From [Mycobacterium] crassicus (lineage in GTDB: Bacteria > Actinomycetota > Actinomycetes > Mycobacteriales > Mycobacteriaceae), in NCBI RefSeq assembly GCF_020181615.1, contig NZ_CP084029.1:1923397-1987396 (forward strand): 64,000 nucleotides of DNA, written 5' to 3'. This document shows, piece after piece, positions 42,227 to 52,704 of the stretch (positions are counted from its first letter, which is position 1; each line of letters begins with the position of its first letter). A program made the position numbers and the translations under genes. Below the pieces are notes generated by a model. That model was not told the origin of the DNA. It ran no database searches and worked only from the letters and a program-made list of their open reading frames with translations.

Positions 42227-43648
42227 CTACAGCGGGATGTTCTTGTGGCGGCCGCGGCGGGCGGGTGCCTCGGCCAGGGCTTGGGTGATCTTGCCGCGGG
42301 TGTGCGACGGGTCGATCTTCTCGTCGACGACGCCGATGTCGATGGCGCTGTCCACACCGCCGGCGATCCGCTCGTGCTCGGCCGCCAACTCGTCGTGCAG
42401 CGCTTCGCGCTCGTGCTCGGCTGCGGCAGCCAGCTTCTTCTTGTGCAGGATGCCGACCGCGGCCTTGGCGCCCATCACCGCGACCTCGGCGTCCGGCCAG
42501 GCGAACACCTTGGTGGCGCCCAGCGACCGGGAGTTCATCGCGATGTAGGCGCCGCCGTAGGTCTTGCGGGTGACCAGGGTGACCCGCGGAACGGTGGCCT
42601 CACCGAACGCGTGCAGCAGCTTGGCGCCGCGGCGCACCACGCCGCCCCACTCCTGGCCGACACCGGGCAGGTAGCCCGGCACGTCCACGATCACGATCAG
42701 CGGAATGCCGAACGCGTCGCACAGGCGCACGAAACGCGCAGACTTCTCGGCGCTTTCGGAGTTCAGGCAGCCGCCCAGCCGCAGCGGGTTGTTGGCCAGC
42801 ACCCCGACGGTGCGTCCGGACAGCCGGCCCAGCCCGACCACCATCGAGGGGGCCCACTTGGCCTGGAGCTCATCGAACGGCGCGTCGTCATCGAGCAGCG
42901 CATGCACCAGCGGGTGCACGTCGTAGGCACGCCGCGCCGACTCCGGAAGCAGCGCGTGCAGGTCGATCTCGCCGGCCTCGGCCTTGTTGCGGTCGAAATG
43001 ACCCTGCTGGCAGAACAATCCGACCAGGCGACGCCCCCGCTCGTACGCGTCGAGCTCGTCGTCGGCGACGATGTGGCACACCCCGGACTTCTTGTGGTGG
43101 GTGTCGGGGCCGCCGAGCGCGGCCATGTCGACGTCCTCACCGGTCACACTGCGAACCACGTCCGGTCCGGTGACGAACACCCGGCCCTCCGGCGCCATCA
43201 CGATGACGTCGGTCAGTGCCGGACCGTAGGCGGCGCCACCGGCCGCGAAACCGACCACCACCGAGATCTGCGGGACATAGCCCGAGGCCCGGATCATGGC
43301 CTCGAAGACCAGTCCGACCGCGTGCAGGGCGCGCACGCCCTCAGCCAACCGTGCACCACCGGAGTGCCACAGGCCCACAATCGGGCTCTGCTCGGCGATC
43401 GCCGTGTCGTAGGCGTGGACGATGTGGTCGCAGCCCTCGATGCCCATCGCACCGCCCATCACGGTGCCGTCGGTGCAGAACGCGATGGTTCGCACGCCGT
43501 TGACGGTGCCCCCGGCCGCGAGCACGCCGGAACGGTCGCGCTCATGCAGCAGTTCCACCGTGCCGTCGTCGAAGAACGTCGACAGACGCAGCAGGGGGTC
43601 GCGCGGGTCGAGTGATTCGCCCACCGTCTCGGGAGCCATGGTCGTCAT
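42227..43648 (-). CDS. accD6: Acyl-CoA carboxylase carboxyltransferase (beta) subunit
   Basis: 473 aa. With AccA3 (encoded elsewhere) it carboxylates acetyl-CoA to malonyl-CoA for fatty-acid and mycolic-acid synthesis. Carboxyltransferase domain features: HSGGARLAEGV and GFAAGGAAYGPALTD for the N-terminal half-site, FVTGPDVVRSVTGE, and in the second half IVDVPGYLPGVGQEWGGVVR and RKTYGGAYIAMNS. ATG 43648 has AGGAGA upstream. It is the last gene of the FAS-II operon fabD-acpM-kasA-kasB-accD6, as in all mycobacteria. Confidence 0.95.
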   Translation of the reverse strand: MTTMAPETVGESLDPRDPLLRLSTFFDDGTVELLHERDRSGVLAAGGTVNGVRTIAFCTDGTVMGGAMGIEGCDHIVHAYDTAIAEQSPIVGLWHSGGARLAEGVRALHAVGLVFEAMIRASGYVPQISVVVGFAAGGAAYGPALTDVIVMAPEGRVFVTGPDVVRSVTGEDVDMAALGGPDTHHKKSGVCHIVADDELDAYERGRRLVGLFCQQGHFDRNKAEAGEIDLHALLPESARRAYDVHPLVHALLDDDAPFDELQAKWAPSMVVGLGRLSGRTVGVLANNPLRLGGCLNSESAEKSARFVRLCDAFGIPLIVIVDVPGYLPGVGQEWGGVVRRGAKLLHAFGEATVPRVTLVTRKTYGGAYIAMNSRSLGATKVFAWPDAEVAVMGAKAAVGILHKKKLAAAAEHEREALHDELAAEHERIAGGVDSAIDIGVVDEKIDPSHTRGKITQALAEAPARRGRHKNIPL

Positions 43649-43699
43649 CGCGCGTCTCCTTAATCGATTCTTGTGTCGCTACTGATCCGTGAATGACCG

Positions 43700-44968
43700 T
43701 TAGTACCGGCCGAAGACGAGCGCGACATTGTGCCCGCCGAATCCGAACGAGTTGTTGATGGCGTACTGGTAATTGCCCGGACGCGGCGCATCGGCCACCA
43801 CATCCAGGTCGATCTCGGGATCGAGGTTCTTCAGGTTCAGCGTCGGCGGGATCACCTGATCGCGCAGGGCCATCACGGTCAGGATGGACTCCACCGCACC
43901 CACCGCGCCGACCGAGTGGCCGAGCGCGCTTTTCGGCGCGTACACCGCGGCGTCGCCGCCGTGCTTGCCCAGTGCATGGTTGATGGCGTGGCCCTCGGCC
44001 ACGTCGCCGACCGAGGTGCCGGTGGCGTGGGCGTTGACGTGGTCGATGTCGCCGGGTGTCAGGCCGGCGACCCGGATCGCCCGTGACATCGCCCGGCCGG
44101 CACTCTCGCCGTCCGGGTCCGGCGCCACGATGTGGTAGCCGTCGGAGGTGATCGACGCACCCATGATGCGCGCGATGATGTTGGCACCGCGGGCCTTGGC
44201 GTGCTCCTCGGTCTCGATCACCATCAGCGCAGCCGCCTCGCCGAACACGAAGCCGTTGCGGTCGCGGTCGAAGGGGCGACAGGCTCCCGCCGGGTCGTCG
44301 TTGGTGTTGGACAGCACGATGCGCATCTGGGCGAAACCGGCGATCGGCACCGCCTCGATCCGGGTCTCCACACCGCCGCAGATCGCCATGTCGGCCTCAC
44401 CGAGCACGATCTGCTGCCAGGCGTGGGCGATGCCCTCCGAGCCGGATGCGCACGCCGAGATCGGGGTGATCACCCCGCCCTTGGCCTTGCGGTCCAGTCC
44501 GATGGTGGCGGCCGCACCGTTGGGCATGTACTTCTGCACGGTCAGCGGGGACACGGCCCGAAAGCCGCGTTCCCGCATCGCGTCGTAGGCGTAGACCAGT
44601 TCCTCGGTGGAACCCAGCCCGGTGCCCACCGACACCAGCAGGCGCCGCGGGTCGATCTCCGGTGTTCCGGTGTTCTCCCAGGCCCGCCGGCTCAAGACCA
44701 GCGCCATCTTCTGCAGGTACGACAGCCGCCGCAGTTCGGTGCGGGTCAGTCCCTCGTCGAAGCACTCCGGTGTCTCCACCAGGTGCCCGCCGATGCGGAC
44801 CGGCAGGTCGTATTTGGTGATGAAGTCGTCGGTGAGCGTACGAATGCCGCTCTGGCCGTCGAGCAGACCCTTCCAGGTGTTCTCTGCATCGGCGGCCAGA
44901 GCGGTCGTCATGGCAAAACCGGTGACGACGACGTTGGGTAAACCGTTGCCAGTAGCCAGTGTTGACAT
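43700..44968 (-). CDS. kasB: 3-oxoacyl-ACP synthase II, KasB
   Basis: 422 aa beta-ketoacyl-AcpM synthase that elongates meromycolate chains to full length in FAS-II. Active-site Cys in SACASGSEG (about residue 170), His in [11 protein letters not shown] (about 320) and [16 protein letters not shown] (about 355). The longer N-terminus ([29 protein letters not shown], given in part) and the substitution of KasA-type HGTAT by HATGT distinguish it from the adjacent KasA. A 33-bp gap separates it from kasA. Confidence 0.94.
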   Translation of the reverse strand: MSTLATGNGLPNVVVTGFAMTTALAADAENTWKGLLDGQSGIRTLTDDFITKYDLPVRIGGHLVETPECFDEGLTRTELRRLSYLQKMALVLSRRAWENTGTPEIDPRRLLVSVGTGLGSTEELVYAYDAMRERGFRAVSPLTVQKYMPNGAAATIGLDRKAKGGVITPISACASGSEGIAHAWQQIVLGEADMAICGGVETRIEAVPIAGFAQMRIVLSNTNDDPAGACRPFDRDRNGFVFGEAAALMVIETEEHAKARGANIIARIMGASITSDGYHIVAPDPDGESAGRAMSRAIRVAGLTPGDIDHVNAHATGTSVGDVAEGHAINHALGKHGGDAAVYAPKSALGHSVGAVGAVESILTVMALRDQVIPPTLNLKNLDPEIDLDVVADAPRPGNYQYAINNSFGFGGHNVALVFGRY

Positions 44969-45001
44969 GGGTGTTGCGAACTCCTCTTCCCCGTTGGAGT
45001 G

Positions 45002-46252
45002 TCAGTACCGCCCGAAGGCGAGCGCGACGTTGTGCCCACCGAACCCGAATGAGTTGTTGATCGCGTACTGGTACTCGCCGTACCGGGGTGCACCCGCGAC
45101 CACGTCGAGGTTGATCTCCGGGTCCGGCGTCTCGTAGTTCAGCGTCGGCGGGATGACCCCGTCGCGCAGTGAGAGCACCGTCAGCACCGATTCGAGCGCA
45201 CCGACCGCTCCGATGGAGTGGCCGAGCGCCGACTTGGGTGCGTACACCGCGGCGTGCTCGCATCCGGCTTCCCGGATGGCGTTCGCCTCGGCGGTGTCAC
45301 CGATCGGGGTGGCGGTGCCGTGGGCGTTGATGTGGTCGATGTCCTTGGCGGAGATACCCGCCAGCTCCATCGATCGCTTCATCGCGAAGCCTGCCCGCTT
45401 GCCGTCGGGACCGGGAGCCACCATGTGGAAGGCGTCGGAAGTGATTCCGGCACCCATCAACCGGGCCAGCGGCTTGGCGCCGCGAGCCTTGGCGTGCTCT
45501 TCGGTCTCGATGATCATCAGCGCGCCGGCCTCGCCGAACACGAAGCCGTCGCGGTCCTTGTCGAACGGCCGCGACGCCTTCTCGGGCTCGTCGTTGCGGG
45601 TCGACATCGCGCGCATCATCGAGAACGCCGCGATCGGCAGCGCCTCGATCATGCCTTCCACGCCGCCGCAGACGACCATGTCGGCGTCACCCATGACGAT
45701 GTGCCGCCAGGCGTGGGCGATGGCCTCAGAGCCCGACGAACACGCCGAGACCGGCGTGACCACCCCGGCGCGGGCGCCGAGGGCCAGCCCGGCGACTGCG
45801 GCCGCGCCGTTGGGCATGACCATCTGCACGGCGAGCGGCGACACCTTGCGGGGGCCGCCCTCGTTCATCAGGTCATAGGTCTCGACGATCTTCTCGCCGC
45901 CGCCCAGCCCGGTGCCGATGACGACCGCGAGGCGGTCCTTGTCGACGTCCGGAGTGCCGGCGTTCGACCAGAGCCGCTCGCTGAGCAGTTTGGACATCCG
46001 CTGGACGTAGGACATGCGGCGCAGGTCCAGGCGGCCCATGTGGTCGTCGACCGGGTCCTTGAGCTGACCGCCGATCTTGACCTGCAGGTCCCATTTCTCG
46101 GTGAAGTCACCGGTGAGGGTACGGATGCCGCTCTCGCCGGCCAGCAGACCCTTCCACGTGCCGTCGATGTCCGCCGCGATTGAAGTGGTGGCCTCAACGG
46201 CGGTTACCACAACACTTGGGTAACCGCCGTTGGCCGTGGAGGGCTTGGTCAC
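45002..46252 (-). CDS. kasA: 3-oxoacyl-ACP synthase, KasA
   Basis: 416 aa from a GTG that immediately follows the acpM stop. Condensing enzyme of FAS-II and the target of thiolactomycin. Catalytic Cys in SACSSGSEA (about residue 171), His in [11 protein letters not shown] (about 311) and [16 protein letters not shown] (about 345). It shares high similarity with KasB throughout, including the EEHAKARGA segment and the terminal [15 protein letters not shown]. Confidence 0.95.
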   Translation of the reverse strand: MTKPSTANGGYPSVVVTAVEATTSIAADIDGTWKGLLAGESGIRTLTGDFTEKWDLQVKIGGQLKDPVDDHMGRLDLRRMSYVQRMSKLLSERLWSNAGTPDVDKDRLAVVIGTGLGGGEKIVETYDLMNEGGPRKVSPLAVQMVMPNGAAAVAGLALGARAGVVTPVSACSSGSEAIAHAWRHIVMGDADMVVCGGVEGMIEALPIAAFSMMRAMSTRNDEPEKASRPFDKDRDGFVFGEAGALMIIETEEHAKARGAKPLARLMGAGITSDAFHMVAPGPDGKRAGFAMKRSMELAGISAKDIDHINAHGTATPIGDTAEANAIREAGCEHAAVYAPKSALGHSIGAVGALESVLTVLSLRDGVIPPTLNYETPDPEINLDVVAGAPRYGEYQYAINNSFGFGGHNVALAFGRY

Positions 46253-46552
46253 TTAGCTCTCCGAACCGAACTTCTCGCGCAGGGCCGCGGCGGCCTCGGG
46301 GTTCTCGGCCTCGAGCTTCTGGATGTAGCCGACCACGTCACCCACGGTACGCAGACCAGCGAGGTCCTCGTCGGGGATCTTCACGCCGTACTTGTCTTCG
46401 GTCTGAACGGCGATCTCCACCATCGACAGCGAGTCGATGTCCAGGTCGTCGACGAAGGACTTCTCGACGGTGACCTCGCTCGGCTCGATACCGGTCACCT
46501 CTTCGATGATCTCGGCGAGACCGGCGATGATTTCATCCTGACTTGCAGGCAC
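46253..46552 (-). CDS. acpM: Meromycolate extension acyl carrier protein
   Basis: 99 aa starting at GTG 46552 with GAAGGGAAA upstream; nine extra in-frame codons at the 5' side are outside the family. The 4'-phosphopantetheine Ser is in VDDLDIDSLSMVE (about residue 41). It carries growing meromycolate chains between FAS-II enzymes. The C-terminus stops at REKFGSES, about 15 residues shorter than the M. tuberculosis protein, which has a longer tail; the short form is known in fast-growing mycobacteria. It abuts kasA with no gap. Confidence 0.94.
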   Translation of the reverse strand: MPASQDEIIAGLAEIIEEVTGIEPSEVTVEKSFVDDLDIDSLSMVEIAVQTEDKYGVKIPDEDLAGLRTVGDVVGYIQKLEAENPEAAAALREKFGSES

Positions 46553-46641
46553 TGTGTTTCCCTTCGGTTGGATCCGCACGGGGTGTGCGGGTGATTACTG
46601 CGTATCTGGTTGTGCAGGTTGGAGCGGGCTTGAAAAGGGGT

Positions 46642-47562
46642 TTAGAACTCGGGCAGCCCGTCCAGATCTGCGGGGGACTTGACGGCGTGCGTCGGGGTCC
46701 CCCGAAGTTCACGTTTGGCGATTCCGGCCAGGGTTCCCGCGGGCGGGAACTCCACGATCGCGGTGACCTCGCGGGCCCGGAGTGTCTCGGTGCACAGGTC
46801 CCAGCGCACCGGCCGGGTCAGCTGTGCGACCAGCTGTTCCATCGCGACGGCCGCCGAGGTGACCGGTTGCCCGTCGCGGTTGGACAGCAGTGTCGCGGTG
46901 GGTTCTGCGGTGCTGACCTGCTCGGCAGCTGCGGCGTAGGCCTCCAGCGCCGGGGCCATGAACTGGGTGTGGAAGGCGCCGGCGGTGGCCAGCTTGCGGA
47001 CCCGGGCCTTGGCGGGCGGGTCTTCGGCGAGCTTGTCCAGCGAGGTCAGCGGGCCGGCCGCGACGATCTGGCCGACGGCGTTGCGGTTGGCGGGGATCAG
47101 GTCGAGCTGCTCGAGGCGGGCCAGCACCTCGGCCTCGTCGCCGCCCAGCACCGCGGCCATGCCGGTCGGCTCGAGCGCGCAGGCCTTGGCCATCTCGCGG
47201 CCGCGGGTGGCGGCCAGCATGACGGCGTCGTCGGGGGAGATGACGCCCGCGATGGCGTACGCGGCGATCTCACCGACCGAGTGGCCGGCCACGATCACGT
47301 CTTGGCTCAGCGGGCCGTTGCGGCGCTTGGACAGCTCGGCGTAGGCCAGCAGGGTGGCGGCCACCACCAGCGGCTGGGTGACCGCGGTGTCGGTGATCTC
47401 CTCGGCGGTGGCGGTGGTGCCCAGCGTGACCAAGTCCAGGCCGCTGACCTTCGACCACGCGGCCAACTGGGCTCCAGCTTCGCCGGCAGCCGGGCCATCG
47501 AGCCACGGCGAGAGCATGCCGGGGGTCTGGGATCCCTGTCCGGGAGCGAGCAACGCAATCAC
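46642..47562 (-). CDS. fabD: Malonyl-CoA:ACP transacylase
   Basis: 306 aa, first gene of the FAS-II operon. GTG start at 47562. LAPGQGSQTPGM at the N-terminus, nucleophile Ser in AGHSVGEIAAYAIAG (about residue 91), and the His in GAFHTQFM (about 200) are the usual acyltransferase elements. It loads malonyl groups onto AcpM for KasA/KasB. Promoter and repeat elements lie in the 173-bp region upstream, between it and mabR. Confidence 0.94.
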   Translation of the reverse strand: MIALLAPGQGSQTPGMLSPWLDGPAAGEAGAQLAAWSKVSGLDLVTLGTTATAEEITDTAVTQPLVVAATLLAYAELSKRRNGPLSQDVIVAGHSVGEIAAYAIAGVISPDDAVMLAATRGREMAKACALEPTGMAAVLGGDEAEVLARLEQLDLIPANRNAVGQIVAAGPLTSLDKLAEDPPAKARVRKLATAGAFHTQFMAPALEAYAAAAEQVSTAEPTATLLSNRDGQPVTSAAVAMEQLVAQLTRPVRWDLCTETLRAREVTAIVEFPPAGTLAGIAKRELRGTPTHAVKSPADLDGLPEF

Positions 47563-47735
47563 GTCTTTAAGAGAACATTGTGAAGCGCCGTTTGCAGGAT
47601 GTCCTAGATTATGAACATTGTCTTATGTTTTTGTGGAGACCCTACAAATCTGCCATCCGATGCGACGTGTTTGATACCGTCCCGCGACAACCTGCTGGTT
47701 AACGCTCCTTCTGGACGAGCGTCCGGCGGCCCGTC
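47563..47735 (-). promoter_or_regulatory. FAS-II operon promoter region with two ACAATGTTC repeats
   Basis: On the coding strand the 9-mer ACAATGTTC occurs at 47613-47621 and again at 47573-47581, in the same orientation 40 bp apart (about four helical turns), ending 11 bp before the fabD GTG. A TAATCT hexamer lies between them near 47605. The flanks are AT-rich (ACAAAAACATAAG). MabR-type regulators are known to bind the fasII promoter, so the repeats are good candidates for its site or for tandem promoters; this is inference. Confidence 0.6.
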
Positions 47736-49067
47736 TCACCCGATCTGCTGATCCCCGGCGGCGGTACCGGTCACCAGCGAAGTGGCGTAGGTCACGTCTG
47801 CGCTGCTGAAGCTGGCGCGTTGCGCCTGATTGGCCAACCTGCCCACCGTGGCGGCGACCCGCAGCACGTAGGCGTCACGCGGCTGGGTGGGGTCGCGTCC
47901 GGTGAAGTCGGCGATCCGCTTCAGTCGGTAGCGGACGGTGTTTGGATGAACGAACAACTTGCGGGCGCAGGCCTCAATAGCACCGCCACAGTCAAGGTAG
48001 GCGTCCAGGGTCTCGGTGAGCGCCGGGCCGGCCTCGGCCAGTGGCCGCATCACATCGGTGTGCAGGGCCGCGATCGCCGAGGGGTCCCCGATCAGCGCCC
48101 GCTCCGGCAGCAGTTCGCGGGCCAGCACCGGGCGCGGGGCCCCGGTCCAGCCGATGACCGCGTTCATGCCGGAGATCGCCTCGCTGGCGCTGTGGTAGGC
48201 CGCGGTCAGCGTCGGTGCGGTCGGGCCGATCACCACCGGTCCGTCGGAGAACGCGCCGAGCAGGTCGGCGAAGAACTTCTGGGTCGGTGAGAGCGGGCCG
48301 GACACGATCGCCACCAGCCAGGTGCCGTGCACGTCGGTCAGCGCCGCCCGACCGTGGCGTTCTGCGACGTCGCGCACGTCCTGGCTGGCCTTCTGGCCGG
48401 AGATCTCGTCGGGGCCGGCCGGCGCCATACCGACCACCACGGTCGCCGGCGCGGTGGTGTCCCAGTTCAGCGCCGCCGCCCGGCTCAGCAGTTCGGGCCC
48501 GGTGTCGCCGCGCACCACGGCATCCACCACGCTGGCCTCCATCCGGGAATCCCAGGTGCCCCGGGCCTCGGCGGCGTCGGCATAGGCCGAGGCGGCGGTG
48601 AAGGCCAGGTCGCGGCTGTACTTGAGGATGCCCACCGTCAGCGCCGTCACCTGCTCCTCGGAGCGGGCCAACAGGGGCACGACCTCCTCGAAGAACTCCA
48701 TGGTGACCCGCACCATGTCCACGGTGTGGCGCAGCGCGATGTGCCGGGTCAGCTCCTGGGGCACCAGCTCGAACGCCTGCGCCGTGTGGCTGACGTTGCC
48801 GTGCGGGTCGTGCATCCACTCGGCGAAGTTGACCACCGCGGCCTGCACCACCAAGGCAACGCTGGCCCGCTGGGACGCCTGCAGGTCGGCGAAGAACGGC
48901 AGGCGGTCGCCCATCGCCGACACCGCCTCGGTGGCCAGCCGGCCCGAGTAGTGCTTGAGCCTGCGCAGCAGGGTGTCCGGGACGGCGTTGAGCAGGTCCA
49001 AGGTGGAGCGTGGCAGGCCGGTACCGCTCGAGGCGCCAAGGGCGCTGTCAACGCCGTTGTCAGCCAT
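47736..49067 (-). CDS. mabR: PucR-family regulator of the FAS-II operon
   Basis: 443 aa. C-terminal PucR helix-turn-helix (ACARKLFVHPNTVRYRLKRIADFTG, split around residue 375-400), preceded by a GGDEF-like regulatory domain and an N-terminal helical domain (DLLNAVPDTLLRRLKHYSGRL). It lies directly upstream of fabD as Rv2242 does in M. tuberculosis; the M. smegmatis protein MabR is an activator of fasII transcription responding to long-chain acyl-CoA. The 173-bp gap between it and fabD contains direct repeats. It is co-directional with, and downstream of, aceE. Confidence 0.92.
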   Translation of the reverse strand: MADNGVDSALGASSGTGLPRSTLDLLNAVPDTLLRRLKHYSGRLATEAVSAMGDRLPFFADLQASQRASVALVVQAAVVNFAEWMHDPHGNVSHTAQAFELVPQELTRHIALRHTVDMVRVTMEFFEEVVPLLARSEEQVTALTVGILKYSRDLAFTAASAYADAAEARGTWDSRMEASVVDAVVRGDTGPELLSRAAALNWDTTAPATVVVGMAPAGPDEISGQKASQDVRDVAERHGRAALTDVHGTWLVAIVSGPLSPTQKFFADLLGAFSDGPVVIGPTAPTLTAAYHSASEAISGMNAVIGWTGAPRPVLARELLPERALIGDPSAIAALHTDVMRPLAEAGPALTETLDAYLDCGGAIEACARKLFVHPNTVRYRLKRIADFTGRDPTQPRDAYVLRVAATVGRLANQAQRASFSSADVTYATSLVTGTAAGDQQIG

Positions 49068-49133
49068 CCCTAAAACTTACGCCGTCCGTCTGGTCGATTC
49101 CAACAAAAGGCGTGGTGATTCGCTGGAGTCTCG

Positions 49134-51923
49134 CTAGGCGACACCCGAATCCGACGTCTGCTCCGGAGCTGCCATCACGTCGTCGATCTGGTAGCGGGTC
49201 GCCGCGGCGATCGCAGCCGACGCGTCGATCCTGCCGTCCCGGGCCAACGCCGCCAGCACCGCCACCACCACCGACTCGGCATCGGTGTTGAAGTAGCGAC
49301 GTGCCGCCGGGCGGGTGTCGGAGAAGCCGAACCCGTCGGTGCCCAGGGTGACGTAGTTGCCGGGTACCCACGGCCGGATCTGCTCGGGCACCGCACGCAT
49401 CCAGTCCGACACCGCCACGATCGGGCCGGTGGCGTCCGTCAGCGCCTGCGTCACATACGGGACCGCGGCCGGACGTTCCGGGTGGCGCAGCCGTTCGCGT
49501 TCGACCGCCACGCCGTCGCGGTTGAGCTCACCCCAGCTGGTCACCGACCACACGTCGGCGGCCACATCCCACTCGGCGGCCAGCAGGTCGGCGGCCCGCA
49601 GCGCCTCGGGCATCGAGACCCCGGAGGCCAGGATCTGGGCGGTGTGCGACCGCGGCTCCGCAGCCTGCCGGTAGCGGTAGATACCCCGCAGCAGGCCTTC
49701 GGGGTCGAAGCCTTCCGGCTCGCCCGGCTGGACGTACGGCTCGTTGTAGATGGTCATGTAGAAGTACACGTTCTCCGGGTCGGGCCCGAACATGCGCTTC
49801 AGCCCGCTTTCGATGATGTGGGCGACCTCGTAGGCGAACGCGGGATCGTAGGAGACCACCGCCGGGTTGGTGCTGGCCAACAGCAGCGAGTGCCCGTCGG
49901 CGTGCTGCAGGCCCTCGCCGGTCAACGTGGTGCGGCCAGCGGTGGCGCCCAGGACGAAGCCGCGCGCCATCTGATCGGCGGCCGCCCACAGACCGTCGCC
50001 GGTGCGTTGGAACCCGAACATCGAGTAGAAGATGTAGATCGGGATCATCGGCTCGTCGTGGGTGGCGTACGACGTCCCGACCGCGGTGAACGAGGCCGTC
50101 GAACCGGCCTCGTTGATGCCCTCGTGCAGGATGTGGCCGACTTCGCTTTCCTTGTACGCCAGCATGAGGTCGGCGTCGACCGAGGTGTACAGCTGTCCGT
50201 TGCGGTTGTAGATCTTCAAGGACGGGAACCACGAGTCCATCCCGAACGTGCGGGCCTCGTCGGGAATGATCGGCACCAGCCGATGCCCGATTTCCTTGTC
50301 CCGCAACAATTCCTTGAACACCCGCACGGTGGCCATGGTGGTGGCGACTTCCTGGTTGCCAGAGCCCTTCTTGACCGCCGCATAGGCGTCGGAGGCGGGC
50401 AGGGCCAGCGGCCGGGCCTGGGTGCGCCGGTGTGGAACGAAGCCGCCCAGGGAGCGCCGCCGGTCCAGCAGGTAGCGGATCTCCGGGGCGTCCTCGCCTG
50501 GGTGGTAGTACGGCGGCAGGTACGGGTTGTCCTCGAATTCCTTGTCCAAGATGGGAATTCGCATCTCATCGCGGAAGTCCTTGAGGTCCTGCAGCCGGAA
50601 CTTCTTCATCTGGTGGGTGGCGTTGCGGCCGGCGAAGTAGCTGCCCAGGCTGTAGCCCTTGATGGTCTTGGCCAGAATGACCGTCGGCTGGCCCTTGTGC
50701 TCGGTGGCCGCGCGGTAGGCGGCATGGACCTTCCGGTAGTCGTGGCCGCCGCGCTTGAGGTGCCAGATGTCCTGGTCGGACAGATCCTCGACCAGGGCTT
50801 TGGTGCGCGGGTCACGACCGAAGAAGTGTTCCCGCACGTAGCCGCCGTCGTTGGCCTTGTAGGTCTGGTAGTCGCCGTCCGGGGTGACGTTCATCAGGTT
50901 GACCAGGGCGCCGTCCCGGTCGGCGTGCAGCAGGGCATCCCACTCGCGGCCCCACACCACCTTGATCACGTTCCAGCCGGCGCCCCGGAAGAACGACTCC
51001 AGCTCCTGAATGATCTTGCCGTTGCCGCGGACCGGGCCGTCGAGACGCTGCAGGTTGCAGTTGATCACGAAGGTCAGGTTGTCCAGGCCCTCCAGCGCAC
51101 CGACATGCAGCAGGCCGCGGCTTTCCGGCTCGTCCATCTCGCCGTCGCCCAAGAAACACCACACGTGCTGGTCGGAGGTGTCCTTGATGCCGCGGTCATG
51201 CAGGTAGTGGTTGAACCGGGCCTGGTAGATGGCGTTCATCGGCCCCAGGCCCATCGACACCGTGGGGAACTCCCAGAAGTCGGGCATGAGTCGCGGGTGC
51301 GGGTACGACGGCAGGCCGCCCCCGGGGTGGCTGTGCTCCTGCCGGAAACCGTCGAGCTGGTGGGTGGACAGCCGGCCCTCCAGGAACGCCCGGGCGTAGA
51401 TGCCGGGGGAGGCGTGGCCCTGAATGAAGATGTGGTCACCGCCACCCGGGTGATCTTTGCCACGGAAGAAGTGGTTGAACCCGACCTCGTACAGCGTCGA
51501 CGACGACGCGTAGGTGGAGATGTGGCCGCCGACCCCCACGCCCGGCCGCTGGGCGCGGTGCACCATGACCGCGGCGTTCCAGCGGATCCACCGGCGATAA
51601 CGGCGCTCGGTGTCCTCGTCGCCGGGGAACCACGGCTCCAGTTCGGTCGGGATGGTGTTGACGTAGTCGGTCGAGGTGAGTGCGGGGATCGCCACCCGCT
51701 GCTCGCCGGCGCGTTCCAACAGCCGCAGCATCAGATAACGGGCTCGCGCCGAGCCGGACCGTGCCAGCAGTGCGTCGAAAGACTCCAGCCATTCGGAGGT
51801 TTCTTCCGGATCGATGTCGGGAAGGTAGGACGCCACGCCCTCCCGGATCACTCGTACCCGGTCGGCTTCGCCTGCGCCGCTTGGTTTTTTAGCCAGATCC
51901 TGGCTTGCCGCATCGATAGTCAA
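49134..51923 (-). CDS. aceE: Pyruvate dehydrogenase E1 component, homodimeric type
   Basis: 929 aa from a TTG at 51923, chosen because AAGGAG lies seven bases upstream; the longer ATG frame to 51950 would put that site inside the gene, and the family begins at this point. It decarboxylates pyruvate with thiamine diphosphate and feeds the dihydrolipoyl acyltransferase of the pyruvate dehydrogenase complex. The TPP motif [12 protein letters not shown] ... INCN spans about residues 235-275; the transketolase-like middle and C-terminal domains ([42 protein letters not shown]) are intact. It stands apart from E2/E3 genes, which is normal in mycobacteria. Confidence 0.95.
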   Translation of the reverse strand: MTIDAASQDLAKKPSGAGEADRVRVIREGVASYLPDIDPEETSEWLESFDALLARSGSARARYLMLRLLERAGEQRVAIPALTSTDYVNTIPTELEPWFPGDEDTERRYRRWIRWNAAVMVHRAQRPGVGVGGHISTYASSSTLYEVGFNHFFRGKDHPGGGDHIFIQGHASPGIYARAFLEGRLSTHQLDGFRQEHSHPGGGLPSYPHPRLMPDFWEFPTVSMGLGPMNAIYQARFNHYLHDRGIKDTSDQHVWCFLGDGEMDEPESRGLLHVGALEGLDNLTFVINCNLQRLDGPVRGNGKIIQELESFFRGAGWNVIKVVWGREWDALLHADRDGALVNLMNVTPDGDYQTYKANDGGYVREHFFGRDPRTKALVEDLSDQDIWHLKRGGHDYRKVHAAYRAATEHKGQPTVILAKTIKGYSLGSYFAGRNATHQMKKFRLQDLKDFRDEMRIPILDKEFEDNPYLPPYYHPGEDAPEIRYLLDRRRSLGGFVPHRRTQARPLALPASDAYAAVKKGSGNQEVATTMATVRVFKELLRDKEIGHRLVPIIPDEARTFGMDSWFPSLKIYNRNGQLYTSVDADLMLAYKESEVGHILHEGINEAGSTASFTAVGTSYATHDEPMIPIYIFYSMFGFQRTGDGLWAAADQMARGFVLGATAGRTTLTGEGLQHADGHSLLLASTNPAVVSYDPAFAYEVAHIIESGLKRMFGPDPENVYFYMTIYNEPYVQPGEPEGFDPEGLLRGIYRYRQAAEPRSHTAQILASGVSMPEALRAADLLAAEWDVAADVWSVTSWGELNRDGVAVERERLRHPERPAAVPYVTQALTDATGPIVAVSDWMRAVPEQIRPWVPGNYVTLGTDGFGFSDTRPAARRYFNTDAESVVVAVLAALARDGRIDASAAIAAATRYQIDDVMAAPEQTSDSGVA

Positions 51924-51984
51924 CGCACTACTCCTTGGTTTGGAGGTCAAGTTGTGTCTCCCGGCTTGTGGCTAGGACGACACC

Positions 51985-52005
51985 GGACCGGTCTGCGAAC
52001 GGTCC
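51985..52005. promoter_or_regulatory. Inverted repeat in the aceE/lipoprotein divergent region
   Basis: GGACCG (51985-51990), 9-base spacer, CGGTCC (52000-52005), between aceE (minus) and the lipoprotein gene (plus). Possible operator controlling aceE expression; 6-bp arms are not strong evidence. Confidence 0.35.
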
Positions 52006-52112
52006 TGTCCTTTTTATCCTGCCTCACCGGGGGCGGAACCAGCGGTGGGTGAGTGACGGATGGGGGCGGGCTGATCTCGGCACGCCGTTCACTACCCGGT
52101 AACGTCTGTCGA

Positions 52113-52700
52113 GTGCTGACCGGATGGCGGACCGCCTCGCGCGAGCGTGCGCGGAGACACGCCCGGACAGGCGCGCTGGCGGTGGGTGGGGCCGCGGCGT
52201 TGGCGATGGGCGTCGTCGGTTGTACCAGCATCATCGGTGGCTCCCCGCAGGCGGACACCTCCGAGGCACCGGCGTACCGCTCCTCGGTGTCGGCGTCGGT
52301 GTCGGCCTCCGAGGCGACATCGAGCATTCGTGAGACGCAGCGTCAGCAGTCGATGACCACCCAGGCGGTGCGCGGTGCCTGCGGCAGGTTCGCATCGAGC
52401 AGCAGCGACGCCGTGGACACGGTGAACAAGTACGTGGAGGCGTTCAACAACGGCGGGGACATCCCCGGCACCGCCGGGCCGGCGATCGAAGCGCTCAACC
52501 ACAGCGCCGACGAAGTGACCGGAGCCGTCAACGAGAAGCTGTCGAGCGAGCTCCGGGATGCGTTCGGCACCTACGCCGAAGCCGCGCGCGGCGTGGCGAA
52601 CGCGATTTCCACCAAGGCGCCGATCTCGGTGTACAACGCCCGCAAAGATGAACTCAACCGGGCCAGGCAGAGGGGGATGGAGTTGTGCCGAGCATTCTGA
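52113..52700 (+). CDS. Conserved mycobacterial lipoprotein-like protein of unknown function
   Basis: 195 aa from GTG 52113. TAACGT at 52100-52105 is seven bases before it, which suits a leaderless start; the frame is open 20 codons further upstream. A hydrophobic segment with lipobox-like VVGC (LAMGVVGCTSIIGG, Cys about residue 37) predicts a lipid anchor, followed by a Ser/Thr-rich linker and a helical domain with two Cys (RGACGRF and GMELCRAF) that may pair. The position equals Rv2240c. Function unknown. Confidence 0.78.
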   Translation: MLTGWRTASRERARRHARTGALAVGGAAALAMGVVGCTSIIGGSPQADTSEAPAYRSSVSASVSASEATSSIRETQRQQSMTTQAVRGACGRFASSSSDAVDTVNKYVEAFNNGGDIPGTAGPAIEALNHSADEVTGAVNEKLSSELRDAFGTYAEAARGVANAISTKAPISVYNARKDELNRARQRGMELCRAF

Positions 52701-52704
52701 GCCC

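Noticed and set aside
49482..52052. 856-codon open frame antisense to aceE
   Set aside because: It is a by-product of high GC codon use opposite a well-conserved gene; its translation is Val/Gly/Arg/His-rich with no domain.
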